Of a DNA stretch of 64,000 bases, positions 1 to 12,200 are shown piece by piece. The stretch is from Pomacea canaliculata (Eukaryota > Mollusca > Gastropoda > Architaenioglossa > Ampullariidae): the NCBI RefSeq assembly GCF_003073045.1, contig NC_037602.1:1364001-1428000 (forward strand), in the 5' to 3' direction. How positions within the stretch are numbered: position 1 is the first letter of the stretch; each line of letters starts with the position of its first letter. Both the position numbers and the translations under genes were made by a program. The notes beneath the pieces are model-generated. The model was given only the letters and a program-made list of their open reading frames with translations, was not told the origin of the DNA and did not search any database.

Positions 1-589
1 GGCCGAGTTTGGAATAACACATTTTAATATTTTGACATAGAATACAGCGCATAGTGAGATGTAGATAAGACAGTCCATTCCCACTTAACAAAAATGTAAC
101 ACATAGTACTATGTATGATGTCCCTGGATGCAGAAATTTTAATAAAACAGAAATTACTACACAAGCTATAATTATTCGCTGTCCCTGATGACCGGAAAAC
201 GCCTATTGTTTTTTTTTTTTTTTTTTTTCTCGCTCTCTCTCTCTGCAGACGATTTCCTTCCATTCTCGAATGATCTTCCTTTGTATCGTCTAAATTCTCA
301 TTTAAGTCCCGCACACGCATCGATGTCTTTCACGCTCATTCGTTCTATGGACTTTAACCTCCGTTCAAGGAAGACAACAAACAAGGCAAAAGTACAAACA
401 GCGGAACAAGAAGATTCAAGCCTGACTTGCCCAGAAGCAATGATAAAAAAACCAGATATGACTAAACTAAAAGCACAAGTTGTCATCTCGATCAGTCCTT
501 GTGTGTGGCTGAGAGCTAGACCCTGACAACTGAGGGTCAGAAAATCAAAGCTTTAAGACAAAGTTTTTCTCGAGACTCGTGATGTCCGA

Positions 590-910
590 CAGAGAGCAAA
601 GGACGAACGACTTCGTGCACAGTCCAGTCACCTGCTCGGTGGGAGGATCTGCTCTCTGCTCTCAAAACTCAGAAGCTGGTGTGGTTCAGTCATGTCGTCC
701 GACACGACACCTTGCCGAAGACGGTCCTCCACAGGTACTTTGAAGGCGGTCGACGTGGTCACAAGTGACAGGTGAACACGTGACTAACGTAACTAACGGG
801 ACTAACTTGACGGAATGGACTGGCTGTTGACTGGGGGACCTTCTCGAGCGGGGGCTTAAGTTCTGCTGTGTCCCGTAGTGTCTTCCATACGAATAGTACA
901 TCCGGATCCG
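590..910 (+). mobile_element. LINE relic, C-terminal RT-region fragment (unit 1)
   Basis: Frame 1 around 670-775 reads LVWFSHVVRHDTLPKTVL followed by a Gly-Gly-Arg-Arg stretch. This is the typical C-terminal tail of invertebrate non-LTR retrotransposon ORF2 proteins, and it is then broken by stops. The same fragment recurs at about 7330-7650 and 14120-14460, so it was inserted before the unit duplicated. It lies about 0.5-0.8 kb upstream of the alpha first exon and may form part of the promoter-proximal region. It is non-functional. Confidence 0.65.
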
Positions 911-1405
911 GTGCCAGTTAAAGAATGAAAAAGGAAAAATTCACATAGCGTCTACGTTCGCAGCAATGATCATATAGCCGAGCTCAGGTGACTGGATGCA
1001 GAAATGTGAAAATGCATTGACCCTATATTGCAATTTACGCAGCGATTCCTTTTGTAACTGACTCGTACAGTTCTTCCCTAACACCTGATCAGATGGTATA
1101 CACTGTATAGAGATCCATCAGACATCCTATATGCACTTCAGAATTCAGCCAGGACTAAAATAAAATACTTCTTATCCATATCATTCGGGCATTTCCAGTT
1201 ACTGAGACGGCGCTGCAGGCGATTACGTGTTGGGACGAGTTGGTCTTGCTTGGATGGAGTTGGGATTGGTGGCTCTGACTCTGATTGGTTCGCGATGTAT
1301 ATGCCTGGCGGGGTTGTTGAATGTTAGGTCAAAGGAGCGACACCTACATCCCGTACATCCGTCATTGCTCTATCTGAGTCTATCATTCCATCGAACAGCT
1401 CGACG

Positions 1406-1520
1406 ATGAATTCAGTAGAGAGTCGCGGGTGCAAACAATTACTATGTTTGTTAAGTGGAGAAGACCTGGTGTCACTGAAAGACACGGTAGTGGGACGCCA
1501 CATCGCTGTGGACGACGACC
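1406..1520 (+). CDS. Alternative first coding exon (alpha) of C3orf38-like copy A
   Basis: The exon starts at an ATG in the context CTCGACGATG and encodes about 38 residues, including the conserved C3orf38 N-terminal pattern of Leu-rich residues followed by LVSLKDTVVG. It ends in phase 1 before a GTATGT donor. Its phase and sequence fit exon 2 at 3116 exactly, as do those of the beta exon at 2566. Copy A could therefore be transcribed from either first exon. Identical alpha exons lie at 8122 and 14928. Use of this exon by copy A is inferred; in copy C it is the only first exon seen. Confidence 0.6.
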
Positions 1521-1799
1521 GTATGTATTTATATTTGTCTCTATCATCTCGCAATGTAGCGCGATTTATCTACTTTCGGTTTCGTTTCACAAAATCCAGA
1601 AAGAAGCATTTCAAAGTTTATTGAAATACCATAATTATCACAATACATAATGCAAGGATGTACAATTTTATGTAAACATTTGTTCCACAGGCACTAATTG
1701 TAGTAAATTAGTTTCTCACATGTTTTCTACTAAGTCAAAAATAACAAACTTAATTTCTTGATGCCATTCATTATAAAATTGTGTTTTAGAATGAAAATA

Positions 1800-1930
1800 C
1801 AGTCAAACCTCGCTACTATGCCACCCCACTACTATGCCACTCTCGGTATTATGCCACTTTTGCTCGGTCCCGACTATAAATTCAATGTAAAATAAATTTA
1901 CTATGCCACCCCCTCGGTTAGTAGCATAAC
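1800..1930 (+). mobile_element. Truncated mariner/Tigger-like MITE end (unit 1)
   Basis: After a TA dinucleotide the sequence starts CAGTCAAACCTCGCTACTAT, the same terminus as the complete element at 15322-15863. Several 'ctatgccac' repeats follow, and the match then dissolves near 1930. The matching remnant in unit 2 starts at about 8525. The element is internally deleted or truncated and non-coding. Confidence 0.6.
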
Positions 1931-2565
1931 TGACTTAGAGGCCATAACAAACGGAAATATATATACACACACATATAAGTTGAGTCTTTGAGATTCAGAT
2001 TTCTGGTATAAACCTTCACAAGGGATTCGAGATCCCCCAAAATAGAGGAGGGTGTCAATAAATGCACTTGTTGCATCACCATATAAAATGCCAACTGTTT
2101 CCAAAAACACCATAAGAGATTTGAGGAGGCAGGAGAAGAAATCAAAAGAACAGGTTGCTTTTGTAGCCCGCTTAGAACATAAAAATATAACATTGCAATA
2201 ACTGACTAATAACTAAAGACTGAAGACAGCAGTGGGTGATGTTTGTTTATATTATTGCTGCTCTGAGGTAAAGGTCAGACCAAGAGACCTCTATTGTTTT
2301 GGAAAGGAGAAAACTTGAACTTTGCAATGAAAGTAATAAAACTCGCCTTCCCCGTGTTTTCCCGGCCAAGCCAGGATGGTGGCCTATCGTGGTTACAGGG
2401 CTAATTAAAGCTCGCTGTGCCCAGGCAGCAAGTAGCCGCCTCTGATCGATGGCGTCGCGCGCTTGTCGTGAGCAGGCGCCAGCAGGCCACAGCCTTGCTC
2501 GGGTACTTGTCTGTGTACAACACCCACATCGCGTCCACCCGTTAGTGGCGTCCTGGAGCACGACG

Positions 2566-5500
2566 ATGACACCAGAAGAGAAGAGGGAGTGTAGATGTCT
2601 GCTCCACTATTTAAGTGATGAAGATCTCGCATCTTTGAAAGACACTGTAGTGGGACGAACATTTCCCGTGAAAAACAGGCAGGGTATGTATATTGTCTCT
2701 CTCTCCTATATATATATACCATTCACTTACTTTCGGTTTCGTTGAACGAGGAAAAGACGTACTTGTCGACATCTTAAAAAGCAAAGCAATGACAAATTTT
2801 TCTACGAGCTGTATGTAACTGAAAGCGAGTCTTTGTTTTTTGGAAGTATTTTAATCACTAGTAAACGAATGAAGTAATTGTCTGGCACCACATCATATCT
2901 GTTATCATTTGTATAGAAGGGTACACAACAGTGGCTCTCAGCCATTCTTACTCAAGCCATGACATGCACCAGGCCTTGTTTTAGTAAGCTGGAAGACCCA
3001 TCCATCAATATGGTCGATAGAAACCTTTTTTTTTAGGTTCTAGTCAAAATCAATGTCTGTTTGTGTGTGTGTGTGTGCGCGTGTGTGAGAGTGTGTGTAC
3101 CTTTTTTTTTTCCAGATATGATAAAAGTAATCGTACGATGCTCTTCAAGTGCAAAAGAACTACTTCAGCGCAGAAAAATTCGAAGAGAAATTCTTTTCCA
3201 ATATCTTATATCTAAGTCTATCCTTGTTCCATCAACAACAGAGAAATCTGTCTTCATCAAAAAAGTACTGGCTCTCTGGAAATCTCAGCAATCAGTGTGC
3301 AGCAAGCCAAAGGTAAGAATATAGTTGATTCTTCAGTCTTATTTTTTTTAAAGACTGAATGCAGATATAATTTTCAGCTACAAAGATGGCACTCATGTCC
3401 AATTTTTTTGTGCTTCATAGTGATAATACTTAAAAAAGTTAATGTTAAACATTTTATCAATGTACAAAAGACATGGATACTAAAAACATTCTTTCTTTAA
3501 TGTGTGATTAGCTACTAGAGCTCTTTTTCTCCCTACCTCAGTTCCATACCTAAGAACCTCCGAGACAGTTTTTTCAGATCTTACAATCATTTTTGTTTCT
3601 TACCTTTGATTGAAAATATGCAAATAAGAATAAAGTTTGAGAAAACACTTAACCATAACGCCAGGGCTAGAAAAGGTAGGTCTCTAGTACTTTCAATATA
3701 ACCTTATCCTTAAACATCACCTTCTCAGGCAAGTGATGTGGCTATCCAAAATGCTTCTGTCTTATCTTTTTACTATTTAGCTTCTTGTCTACTTATGCTC
3801 TTCGGTATTTTGAATGCAATATTCCAGTCATGATATTAGACTTCAGACAAAAGCAAGTACTTTAACATGGTCTTTTGTGTCTACTCTTCATTTATCCTGC
3901 AGCCCTCTGCTTCTTACACCTGTATGTCAGCACCTGCTTCACAGAGATCAACATCAGGAACAGCCTCTGCTTCTTACACCTTTCTGGAAACACCTACCTC
4001 ACAGAGATCAACATCAGGAACAGCCACCGATTCTTACACCTTTCTGGAAACACCTACCTCACAGAGATCAACATCAGGAACAGCCACCGATTCTTACACC
4101 TTTCTGGCAACACCTACCTCACAGAGATCAACATCAGGAACAGCCTCTGCCTCTTACACCTTTCTGGCAACACCTACCTCACAGAGATCAACATCAGGAA
4201 CAGCCTCTGCTTCTTACACCTTTCTGGAAACACCTACCTCACAGAGATCAACATCAGGAACAGCCTCTGCTTCTTACACCTTTCTGGAAACACCTACTTC
4301 ACAGAGATCAACATCAGGAACAGCTACTGCTTCTAACCAGACACTACAACAAACCCCAGAAAGAAGTTCTATCTATGAGGACACAAAGACTACAAGAACT
4401 CTGAAGGTAACACGTTTTATCAAACAGTGCTGGAATACTTCCTCAAAAATAAATTTACTTACAGGAAAATCTTTCTCTTCTGAAAGGAAGTGCCAGCTGT
4501 TTCTTTACAAGAGGTCAGCTCAGAAAGTCTCTTGCCTTTATAAAGTTCAGTTTATGTTAATACAATGTTACCTAATACAGATTTTGTTTCATAAATATTT
4601 GACTATTCTCAACTTTATGTTTTCTTAACAATAATCTTTAAACGAACGAGTTTTTAATTGTATTTCATTTTGTTTCACTTCCTCATTCGTCTTGCAGCCC
4701 ATTGCATCTCACACCAGACTGGCATCACCTGCTTCACAGCGTTCAACATCAGGAACAACCACTACATTCAACACACATCTGGCAACATCTACTTCAAGGC
4801 GCTCAGCATCTGAAACAGCCACTGTTTCTACCCAGCCATTGCAAGATACCTATCCAAGACGACCTTTCTATGAAGACAGAAAAAATGACAGAATTGCAAA
4901 GGTCAAAATTTTTGTCCAGCTGTTCAAAAGCAAACAAATATTTTCCTAGGTTTCACCTACTCCAGAAAGTCTGCTGCATTTTTCTATAACAAACTTTAAG
5001 TGACTAAGATGCTTATTATGCCCTCTACCTATTGATAAAGTAATATAATTATAACTGATGGCAAACAGAGGCACATTTTGCCTTTTGCTTAGTACCTAAA
5101 GCCTTGGTATGCCTCTATTTACACCACGGAAACTCACTTTTACTCAACATCAGATTTTCACCCAAACTGATGACCAAAATTGTCATAACTCTTTTATAAA
5201 TTTTACATTCCAGTGATGGTAGAAATTTTAATCAAAAGAAAGATTTTCATTTGGTTTTGCATACTGTTTTGCCTCAATTTGGTCCTGTTTGGACTTCACA
5301 GCGCCCTGCATCAATGACAGCCACTGTTTCCATAACAGCCACTATTTCAAACCAGCCGCTGCAGGAGACATCTCCAAAAATAAGTTGCTATGAATACCTA
5401 CAGAATCAAAGAATTCCCAAGGTAACAGTGCAGCAAGACCAAACTCATTATTTGCTTATAGAGTGGTAAGCCACTGGAAGTCGCTTTCTCCGAGCATAAG

Positions 5501-6532
5501 ATCTGCACCTGAGAGCTTCCAAACAGCTTTTCAAATTTTGTTGAAGCTTTCTCTTTCTTCCTTTGAAAATATGAATGAAATGTGAAATATGAGTAAAGTC
5601 AGATACAACCTAACTTTGGAAGTAATGAGAAGATATTTATAGTCAAAAAGATTTGTCAATACTTCCGGTACTAGTTATCCTTAAAAGATCACCATCTTCT
5701 CAAGAAATAGTTCTGATAATCCCTGCAACCCCTACCCCTACCATCGTCTAATCTTTTTCAGGCTGTTTCAGCTTTTGTGTTTTACATCATATCCTGTTTT
5801 TCTTCTGTTTAGGTCACGGTATCTAACACCACCTGTCTGGCGACATCTGATTTACAGAGACAGGTATCACAAACAGCCAGTGTTTATAACCAGCGCTTGC
5901 AAGAGACAAGTATAAGAAATTTCAATGAAGACCACAAGAGTCTGGTTGTGAGTCAATGCCAACCGAACCCATTTAAAAAAGGCCTTGGCGATTTCCATAA
6001 AAAAACAGAGAATGAAGTTATGGGGGAAAGTTTCGTCATCTGGTTTTACAAGCTCCTCAATGCTGAAAATCCAGCCATGAATGCCGTGGATGAAGTAGAC
6101 AAGTTTGGACCTCAACATTTTTGGGATAACTGCACTCTGAGGGTTGTCAGCAGAACAGAAAGTTTCTCAGATGAAACATTCACTGGTAGCTTGCTTGTCT
6201 CACAAAGACTGAAAGCTCTTGTCAGAGAGGAACACCTTTTGTTCAACCCTAATGTCAGCAAGGAAGGTGTTCATACAGTCAAAAGTCCATTTGGAATCGT
6301 CATGGTAATGGTATGTGGAACTATTCATCAACACAACACCTGTCTCGGCAGCTTTGAACAGGCTTTTGGTCTTGTCCGGGAATCTTTCCAATCCAATAAA
6401 TGGAAAATTCAGGTCACACACTTGCATGTGGAGAGCTTCCATGTAACCGCTGTTCCAAAATTAAGAAATTCCGTAGAACAGGACTTGCTCGCCATTGCTA
6501 GTGAACATGCCCTATGCTTATCTCGAGGCTAG
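2566..6532 (+). CDS. C3orf38-like: C3orf38-like protein, copy A (six exons, ~620 aa)
   Basis: Inferred exons: 2566-2683, 3116-3312, 3903-4406, 4698-4901, 5302-5421, 5813-6532 (stop TAG). Phases agree throughout (1, then 0). Exons 1-2 encode the family N-terminal module, with LSDEDLASLKDTVVG then SAKELLQRRKIRREILFQYL. The last exon encodes the C-terminal NTF2-like (DUF4518) module, with FGPQHFWDNC and MVCGTIHQHNTCLGSFEQAF. Between them lie about 330 residues of Ser/Thr-rich repeats absent from the roughly 330-aa vertebrate protein. Exon 3 holds seven 20-aa repeats ending QRSTSGTA. The exon 4 donor (GTCAAA) is weak and the exon 5 acceptor is the least certain boundary. The ATG at 2566 was chosen because it sits in the same CGACGATG context as the alpha exon. 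Biochemical function is not established; the human protein has been linked to apoptosis. Confidence 0.8.
3910..4345 (+). repeat. 60-bp coding VNTR in exon 3 of copy A (7 units)
   Basis: Seven tandem copies of a 60-bp unit, each translating to 20 residues ending in QRSTSGTA, with SYTFLETPTS as the common first half. The first unit is degenerate (TCMSAPAS). The unit length is a multiple of three and no + frame contains a stop, so gains and losses stay in frame. Variation between units is mostly Glu/Ala and Ser-Ala/Thr-Asp swaps. The encoded tract is rich in Ser and Thr and probably disordered. Confidence 0.95.
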
Positions 6533-8121
6533 AAAATCTAGGCTTACTTATGAAACTAATCCTTGGTACTTGAAAAATGATAATTTTCGGCAGATTGCTC
6601 ATTAGCACCATAGTCCTGTGTGAGCAGCTAGGTTCATTATGCCAAAGGAAGTAAATTTCATAAAAGATTATATTTATGCCACTTAGTTCGTCTTGTCTAA
6701 AATCAGTCTCTACTACTTTCAGTACTTTGAATGTTTGAGGAATATAGGTAGTTCCATTTAGAAGTATGCATGCATACTTACATTTGCACAAGATGATGGC
6801 CAAGTCAGTTCTGAAGCCACAGATATTTATGTATGAACCGATGTGTAATGGTAATTCCCACTAAACAAAAATGTAACATTTTGTTTATTGTCGCTAGATA
6901 CAGAAATTCCAATAAAGCAAATCACTTAACAAGCTGTAATTATTCTTTGTCACTGATGACGGGAAACTCCTATTGCTTTTTCCTTCTCTCTCTCTCTCTG
7001 CAGACGATTTCCTTCCATTCTTGAATGATTTTCCTTTGTATCGTCTAAAGTCTCATTTAAGTCCCGCACACGCTTCGATGTCGTTCACGCTCATTCGTTC
7101 TTTCTCCAAGCAAGGAAGACAAAAAAAAAAAACAAAGCAAAAGTACTAACAGTTGAACAGCAAGATTCAAAACCTGACTTGCCCAGAGGCAATGATTAAA
7201 AAAAACTGCAGACATGACTAAACTAAAAGCACAAGTTGTCATCTCAGTCCTTGTGTGTGGCTGAGAGCTAGACTCTGACAACTGAGGGTCAGAAAATCAA
7301 AGCTTTAAAGACAAAGTTTTTCTCGAGACTCGTGATGTCTGACAGAGAGCAAAGGACGAACGACTTCGTGCGCAGTCCAGTCACCTGCTTGGTGGGAGGA
7401 TCTGCTCTCTGCTCTCAAAACTCAGAAGCTGGTGTGGTTCAGTCATGTCGTCCGACACGACACCTTGCCGAAGACGGTCCTCCACAGGTACTTTGAAGGT
7501 GGTCACAAGTGACAGGTGAACACGTGACTAACGTAACTAACGGGACTAACTTGACGGAATGGACTGGCTGTTGACTGGGGGACCTTCTCGAGCGGGGGCT
7601 TAAGTTCTGCTGTGTCCCGTAGTGTCTTCCATTCGAATAGTACATCCGGATCCGGTGCCAGTTAAAGAATGAAAAAGAAAAAATTCACATAACGTCTACG
7701 TTCGCAGCAATGATCATATAGCCGAGCTCAGGTGACGATGCAGAAATGTGAAAGTGCATTGACCCTATATTGCAATTTACTCAGCGATTCCTTTTGTAAC
7801 CGACTCATACAGTTCTTCCCTGATCAGATGGTATATAGAGATCCAACAGACATCTTATTCACTTCGGAATTCAGCTGTGACTAAAATAAAATACGTCTTA
7901 TCCATATCATTCGGGCATTTCCAGTTACTGAGACGGCTCTACAGGTGATTACGTGTTGGGACGAGTTGGTCTTGCTTGGATGGAGTTGGGATTGGTGGCT
8001 CTGACTCTGATTGGTTCGCGATGTATATGCCTGGCGGGGTTGTTGAATGTTAGGTCAAAGGAGCGACACCTACATCACGTACATCCGTCATTGCTCTATC
8101 ATTGCATCGAACAGCTCGACG
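6533..8121. other. Inter-gene region between copies A and B
   Basis: It holds the 3' UTR of copy A, with a possible AATAAA signal at about 6911-6916, a pyrimidine-rich microsatellite near 6990, a LINE relic at about 7330-7650 (same fragment as 590-910) and the presumed promoter of the copy B alpha exon. No other gene was recognised. Confidence 0.6.
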
Positions 8122-8236
8122 ATGAATTCAGTAGAGAGTCGCGGGTGCAAACAATTACTATGTTTGTTAAGTGGAGAAGACCTGGTGTCACTGAAAGACA
8201 CGGTAGTGGGACGCCACATCGCTGTGGACGACGACC
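8122..8236 (+). CDS. Alternative first coding exon (alpha) of C3orf38-like copy B
   Basis: Same 115-bp exon as at 1406-1520, starting at ATG in the same context and ending in phase 1 before GTATGT. It can be joined in frame to the copy B exon 2 at 9841. Whether it or the beta exon at 9290 is used cannot be told from the sequence. Confidence 0.6.
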
Positions 8237-9289
8237 GTATGTATTTATATTTGTCTCTATCATCTCGCAATGTAGCGCGATTTATCTACTTTCGGTTTCG
8301 TTTCACAAAATCCAGAAAGAAGCATTTCAAAGTTTATTGAAATACCATAATTATCACAATACATAATGCAAGGATGTACAATTTTATGTAAACATTTGTT
8401 CCACAGTCACTATATATATAGTTGTAGTAAATTTGTTTCTCACATGTTTTCTACTAAGTCAAAAATAACAAACTTAATTTCTTGATGCCATTCATTATAA
8501 AATTGTGTTTTAGAATGAGAATACAGTCAAACCTCGCTACTATGCCACCCCACTACTATGCCACTCTCGCTACTATGCCACTTTTGCTCGGTCCCGACTA
8601 TAAATTCAATGTAAAATAAATTTACTATGCCACCCCCTCGGTTAGTAGCATAACTGACTTAGAGGCCATAACAAACGGAAATATATATACACACACATAT
8701 AAGTTGAGTCTTTGAGATTCAGATTTCTGGTATAAACCTTCACAAAGGATTCCAGATCCCCCAAAATAGAGGAGGGTGTCAATAAATGCACTTGTTGCAT
8801 CACCATATAAAATGCCAACTGTTTCCAAAAACACCATAAGAGATTTGAGGAGGCAGGAGAAGAAATCAAAAGAACAGGCTGCTTTTGTAGCCCGCTTAGC
8901 ACATAAAAATATAACATTGCAATAACTGACTAATAACTAAAGACTGAAGACAGCAGTGGGTGATGTTTGTTTATATTATTGCTGCTCTGAGGTAAAGGTC
9001 AGACCAAGAGACCTCTATTGTTTTGGAAAGTAGAAAACTTGAACTTTGCAATGAAAGTAATAAAACTCGCCTTCCCCGTGTTTTCCCGGCCAAGCCATGA
9101 TGGTGGCCTATCGTGGGTACAGGGCTAATTAAAGCTCGCTGTGCCCAGGCAGCAATTAGCCGCCTCTGATCGATGGCGTCGCGCGCTTGCCGCGAGGAGG
9201 CGCCAGCAGGCCACAGCCTTGCTCGGGTACTTGTCTGTGTACAACACCCACATCGCGTCCACCCGTTAGTGGCGTCCTGGAGCACGACG

Positions 9290-12200
9290 ATGACACCAGA
9301 AGAGAAGAGGGAGTGTAGATGTCTGCTCCGCTTTTTAAGTGATGAAGATCTCGTGTCTTTGAAAGACACTGTAGTGGGACGAACATTTCCCGTGAAAAAC
9401 AGGCAGGGTATGTATATTGTCTCTCTCTCTATATATATATACCATTCACTTACTTTCGGTTTCGTTGAACGAGGAAAAGACGTAATTGTCGACATCTTAA
9501 GAAGCAAAGCAATGACAAATTTTTCTACGAGCTGTATGTAACTAAAAGCGAGTCTTTGTTTTTTGGAAAGTATTTTAATCACTAGTAAACGAATGAAGTA
9601 ATTGTCTGGCACCACATCATATCTGTTATCACTTGTATAGAAGGGTACACAACAGTGGCTCTCAGCCATTCTTACTCAAGCCATGACATGCACCAGGCCT
9701 TGTTTTAGTAAGCTGGAAGACCCATCCATCAATATGGTCGATAGAAACCATTTTTTCAGGTTCTAGTCAAAATCAATGTCTGTTTGTGTGTGTGTGTGTG
9801 TGTGCGCGTGTGTGAGAGTGTGTGTACCTTTTTTTTTCAGATATGATAAAAGTAATCATACGATGCTCTTCAAGTGCAAAAGAACTACTTCAGCGCAGAA
9901 AAATTCGAAGAGAAATTCTTTTCCAATATCTTATATCTAAGTCTATCCTTGTTCCATCAACAACAGAGAAATCTGTCTTCATCAAAAAAGTACTGGCTCT
10001 CTGGAAATCTCAGCAATCAGTGTGCAGCAAGCCAAAGGTAAGAATATAGTTGATTCTTCAGTCTTATTTTTTTTAAAGACTGAATGCAGATATAATTTTC
10101 AGCTACAAAGATGGCACTCATGTCCAATTTTTTTGTGCTTCATAGTGATAATACTTAAAAAAGTTAATGTTAAACGTTTTATCAATGTACAAAAGACATG
10201 GATACTAAAAACATTCTTTCTTTAATGTGTGATTAGCTACTAGAGCTCACTTTCTCCCTACCTCAGTTTCATACCTAAGAACCCTAACCCTAACCCTACG
10301 AAATATGCAAATAAGAATAAAGTTTGAGAAAACACTTAACCATAACGCCAGGGCTAGAAAAGGTAGGTCTCTAGAACTTTCAATATAACCTTATCCTTAA
10401 ACATCACCTTCTCAGGCAAGTGATGTGGCTATCCAAAATGCTTCTGTCTTATCTTTTTACTATTTAGCTTCTTGTCTACTTATGCTCTTCGGTATTTTGA
10501 ATGCAATATTCCAGTCATGATATTAGACTTCAGACAAAAGCAAGTACTTTAACATGGTCTTTTGTGTCTACTCTTCATTTATCCTGCAGCCCCGTGCTTC
10601 TTACACCTGTATGTCAGCACCTGCTTCACAGAGATCAACATCAGGAACAGCCACTGCTTCTAACACCTTTCTGGCAACACCTACCTCACAGAGATCAACA
10701 TCAGGAACAGCCACTGCTTCTAACACCTTTCTGGCAACACCTACCTCACAGAGATCAACATCAGGAACAGCCACCGATTCTTACACCTTTCTGGCAACAC
10801 CTACCTCACAGAGATCAACATCAGGAACAGCCACCGATTCTTACACCTTTCTGGCAACACCTACCTCACAGAGATCAACATCAGGAACAGCCTCTGCTTC
10901 TTACACCTTTCTGGAAACACCTACCTCACAGAGATCAACATCAGGAACAGCCTCTGCTTCTTACACCTTTCTGGAAACACCTACCTCACAGAGATCAACA
11001 TCAGGAACAGCCTCTGCTTCTTACACCTTTCTGGAAACACCTACCTCACAGAGATCAACATCAGGAACAGCCTCTGCCTCTTACACCTTTCTGGAAACAC
11101 CTACCTCACAGAGATCAACATCAGGAACAGCTACTGCTTCTAACCAGACACTACAACAAACCCCAGAAAGAAGTTCTATCTATGAGGACACAAAGACTAC
11201 AAGAACTCTGAAGGTAACACGTTTTATCAAACAGTGCTGGAATACTTCCTCAAAAATAAATTTACTTACAGGAAAATCTTTCTCTTCTGAAAGGAAGTGC
11301 CAGCTGTTTCTTTACAAGAGGTCAGCTCAGAAAGTCTCTTGCCTTTATAAAGTTCAGTTTATGTTAATACAATGTTACCTAATACAGATTTTGTTTCATA
11401 AATATTTGACTATTCTCAACTTTATGTTTTCTTAACAATAATCTTTAAACGAACGAGTTTTTAATTGTATTTCATTTTGTTTCACTTCCTCATTCGTCTT
11501 GCAGCCCATTGCATCTCACACCAGACTGGCATCACCTGCTTCACAGCGTTCAACATCAGGAACAACCACTACATTCAACACACATCTGGCAACATCTACT
11601 TCAAGGCGCTCAGCATCTGAAACAGCCACTGTTTTTACCCAGCCATTGCAAGATACCTATCCAAGACGACCTTTCTATGAAGACAGAAAAAATGACAGAA
11701 TTGCAAAGGTCAAAATTTTTGTCCAGCTGTTCAAAAGCAAACAAATATTTTCCTAGGTTTCACCTACTCCAGAAAGTCTGCTGCATTTTTCTATAACAAA
11801 CTTTAAGTGACTAAGATGTTTATTATGCCCTCTACCTATTGATAAAGTAATATAATTATAACTGATGGCAAACAGAGGCACATTTTGCCTTTTGCTTAGT
11901 ACCTAAAGCCTTGGTATGCCACTATTTACACCACGGAAACTCACTTTTACTCAACATCAGATTTTCACCCAAACTGATGACCAAAATTGTCATAACTCTT
12001 TTATAAATTTTACATTCCAGTGATGGTAGAAATTTTAATCAAAAGAAAGATTTTCATTTGGTTTTGCATACTGTTTTGCCTCAATATTGGTCCTGTTTGG
12101 ACTTCACAGCACCCTGCATCAATGACAGCCACTGTTTCCATAACAGCCACTATTTCAAACCAGCCGCTGCAGGAGACATCTCCAAAAATAAGTTGCTATG

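Larger units (their letters stand above)
80..6840 (+). repeat. Tandem segmental duplication, unit 1 (contains C3orf38-like copy A)
   Basis: First of three head-to-tail units. Landmarks recur at a nearly constant offset: the alpha first exon at 1406, 8122 and 14928; the beta first exon at 2566 and 9290; the last exon at 5813 and 12620. The spacing is about 6.72 to 6.81 kb. Homology with the next unit begins near position 80, where the sequence matches about 6845 onward. The first few hundred bases are more diverged than the rest. Introns, UTRs and old transposon fragments are all copied, so this is a DNA-level duplication, not retrotransposition. Confidence 0.9.

Noticed and set aside
3814-4404. 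Long open frames in all three + frames over the VNTR (for example the one repeating LTPFWKHLPHRDQHQEQP)
   Set aside because: A 60-bp repeat without stops keeps every frame open. Only the frame giving QRSTSGTA matches splice phases and flanking C3orf38-like exons.
5867-6118. - strand open frame in the last exon of copy A (also 12674-12925)
   Set aside because: It is antisense to the conserved NTF2-like exon; its conservation between copies only reflects the recent duplication.
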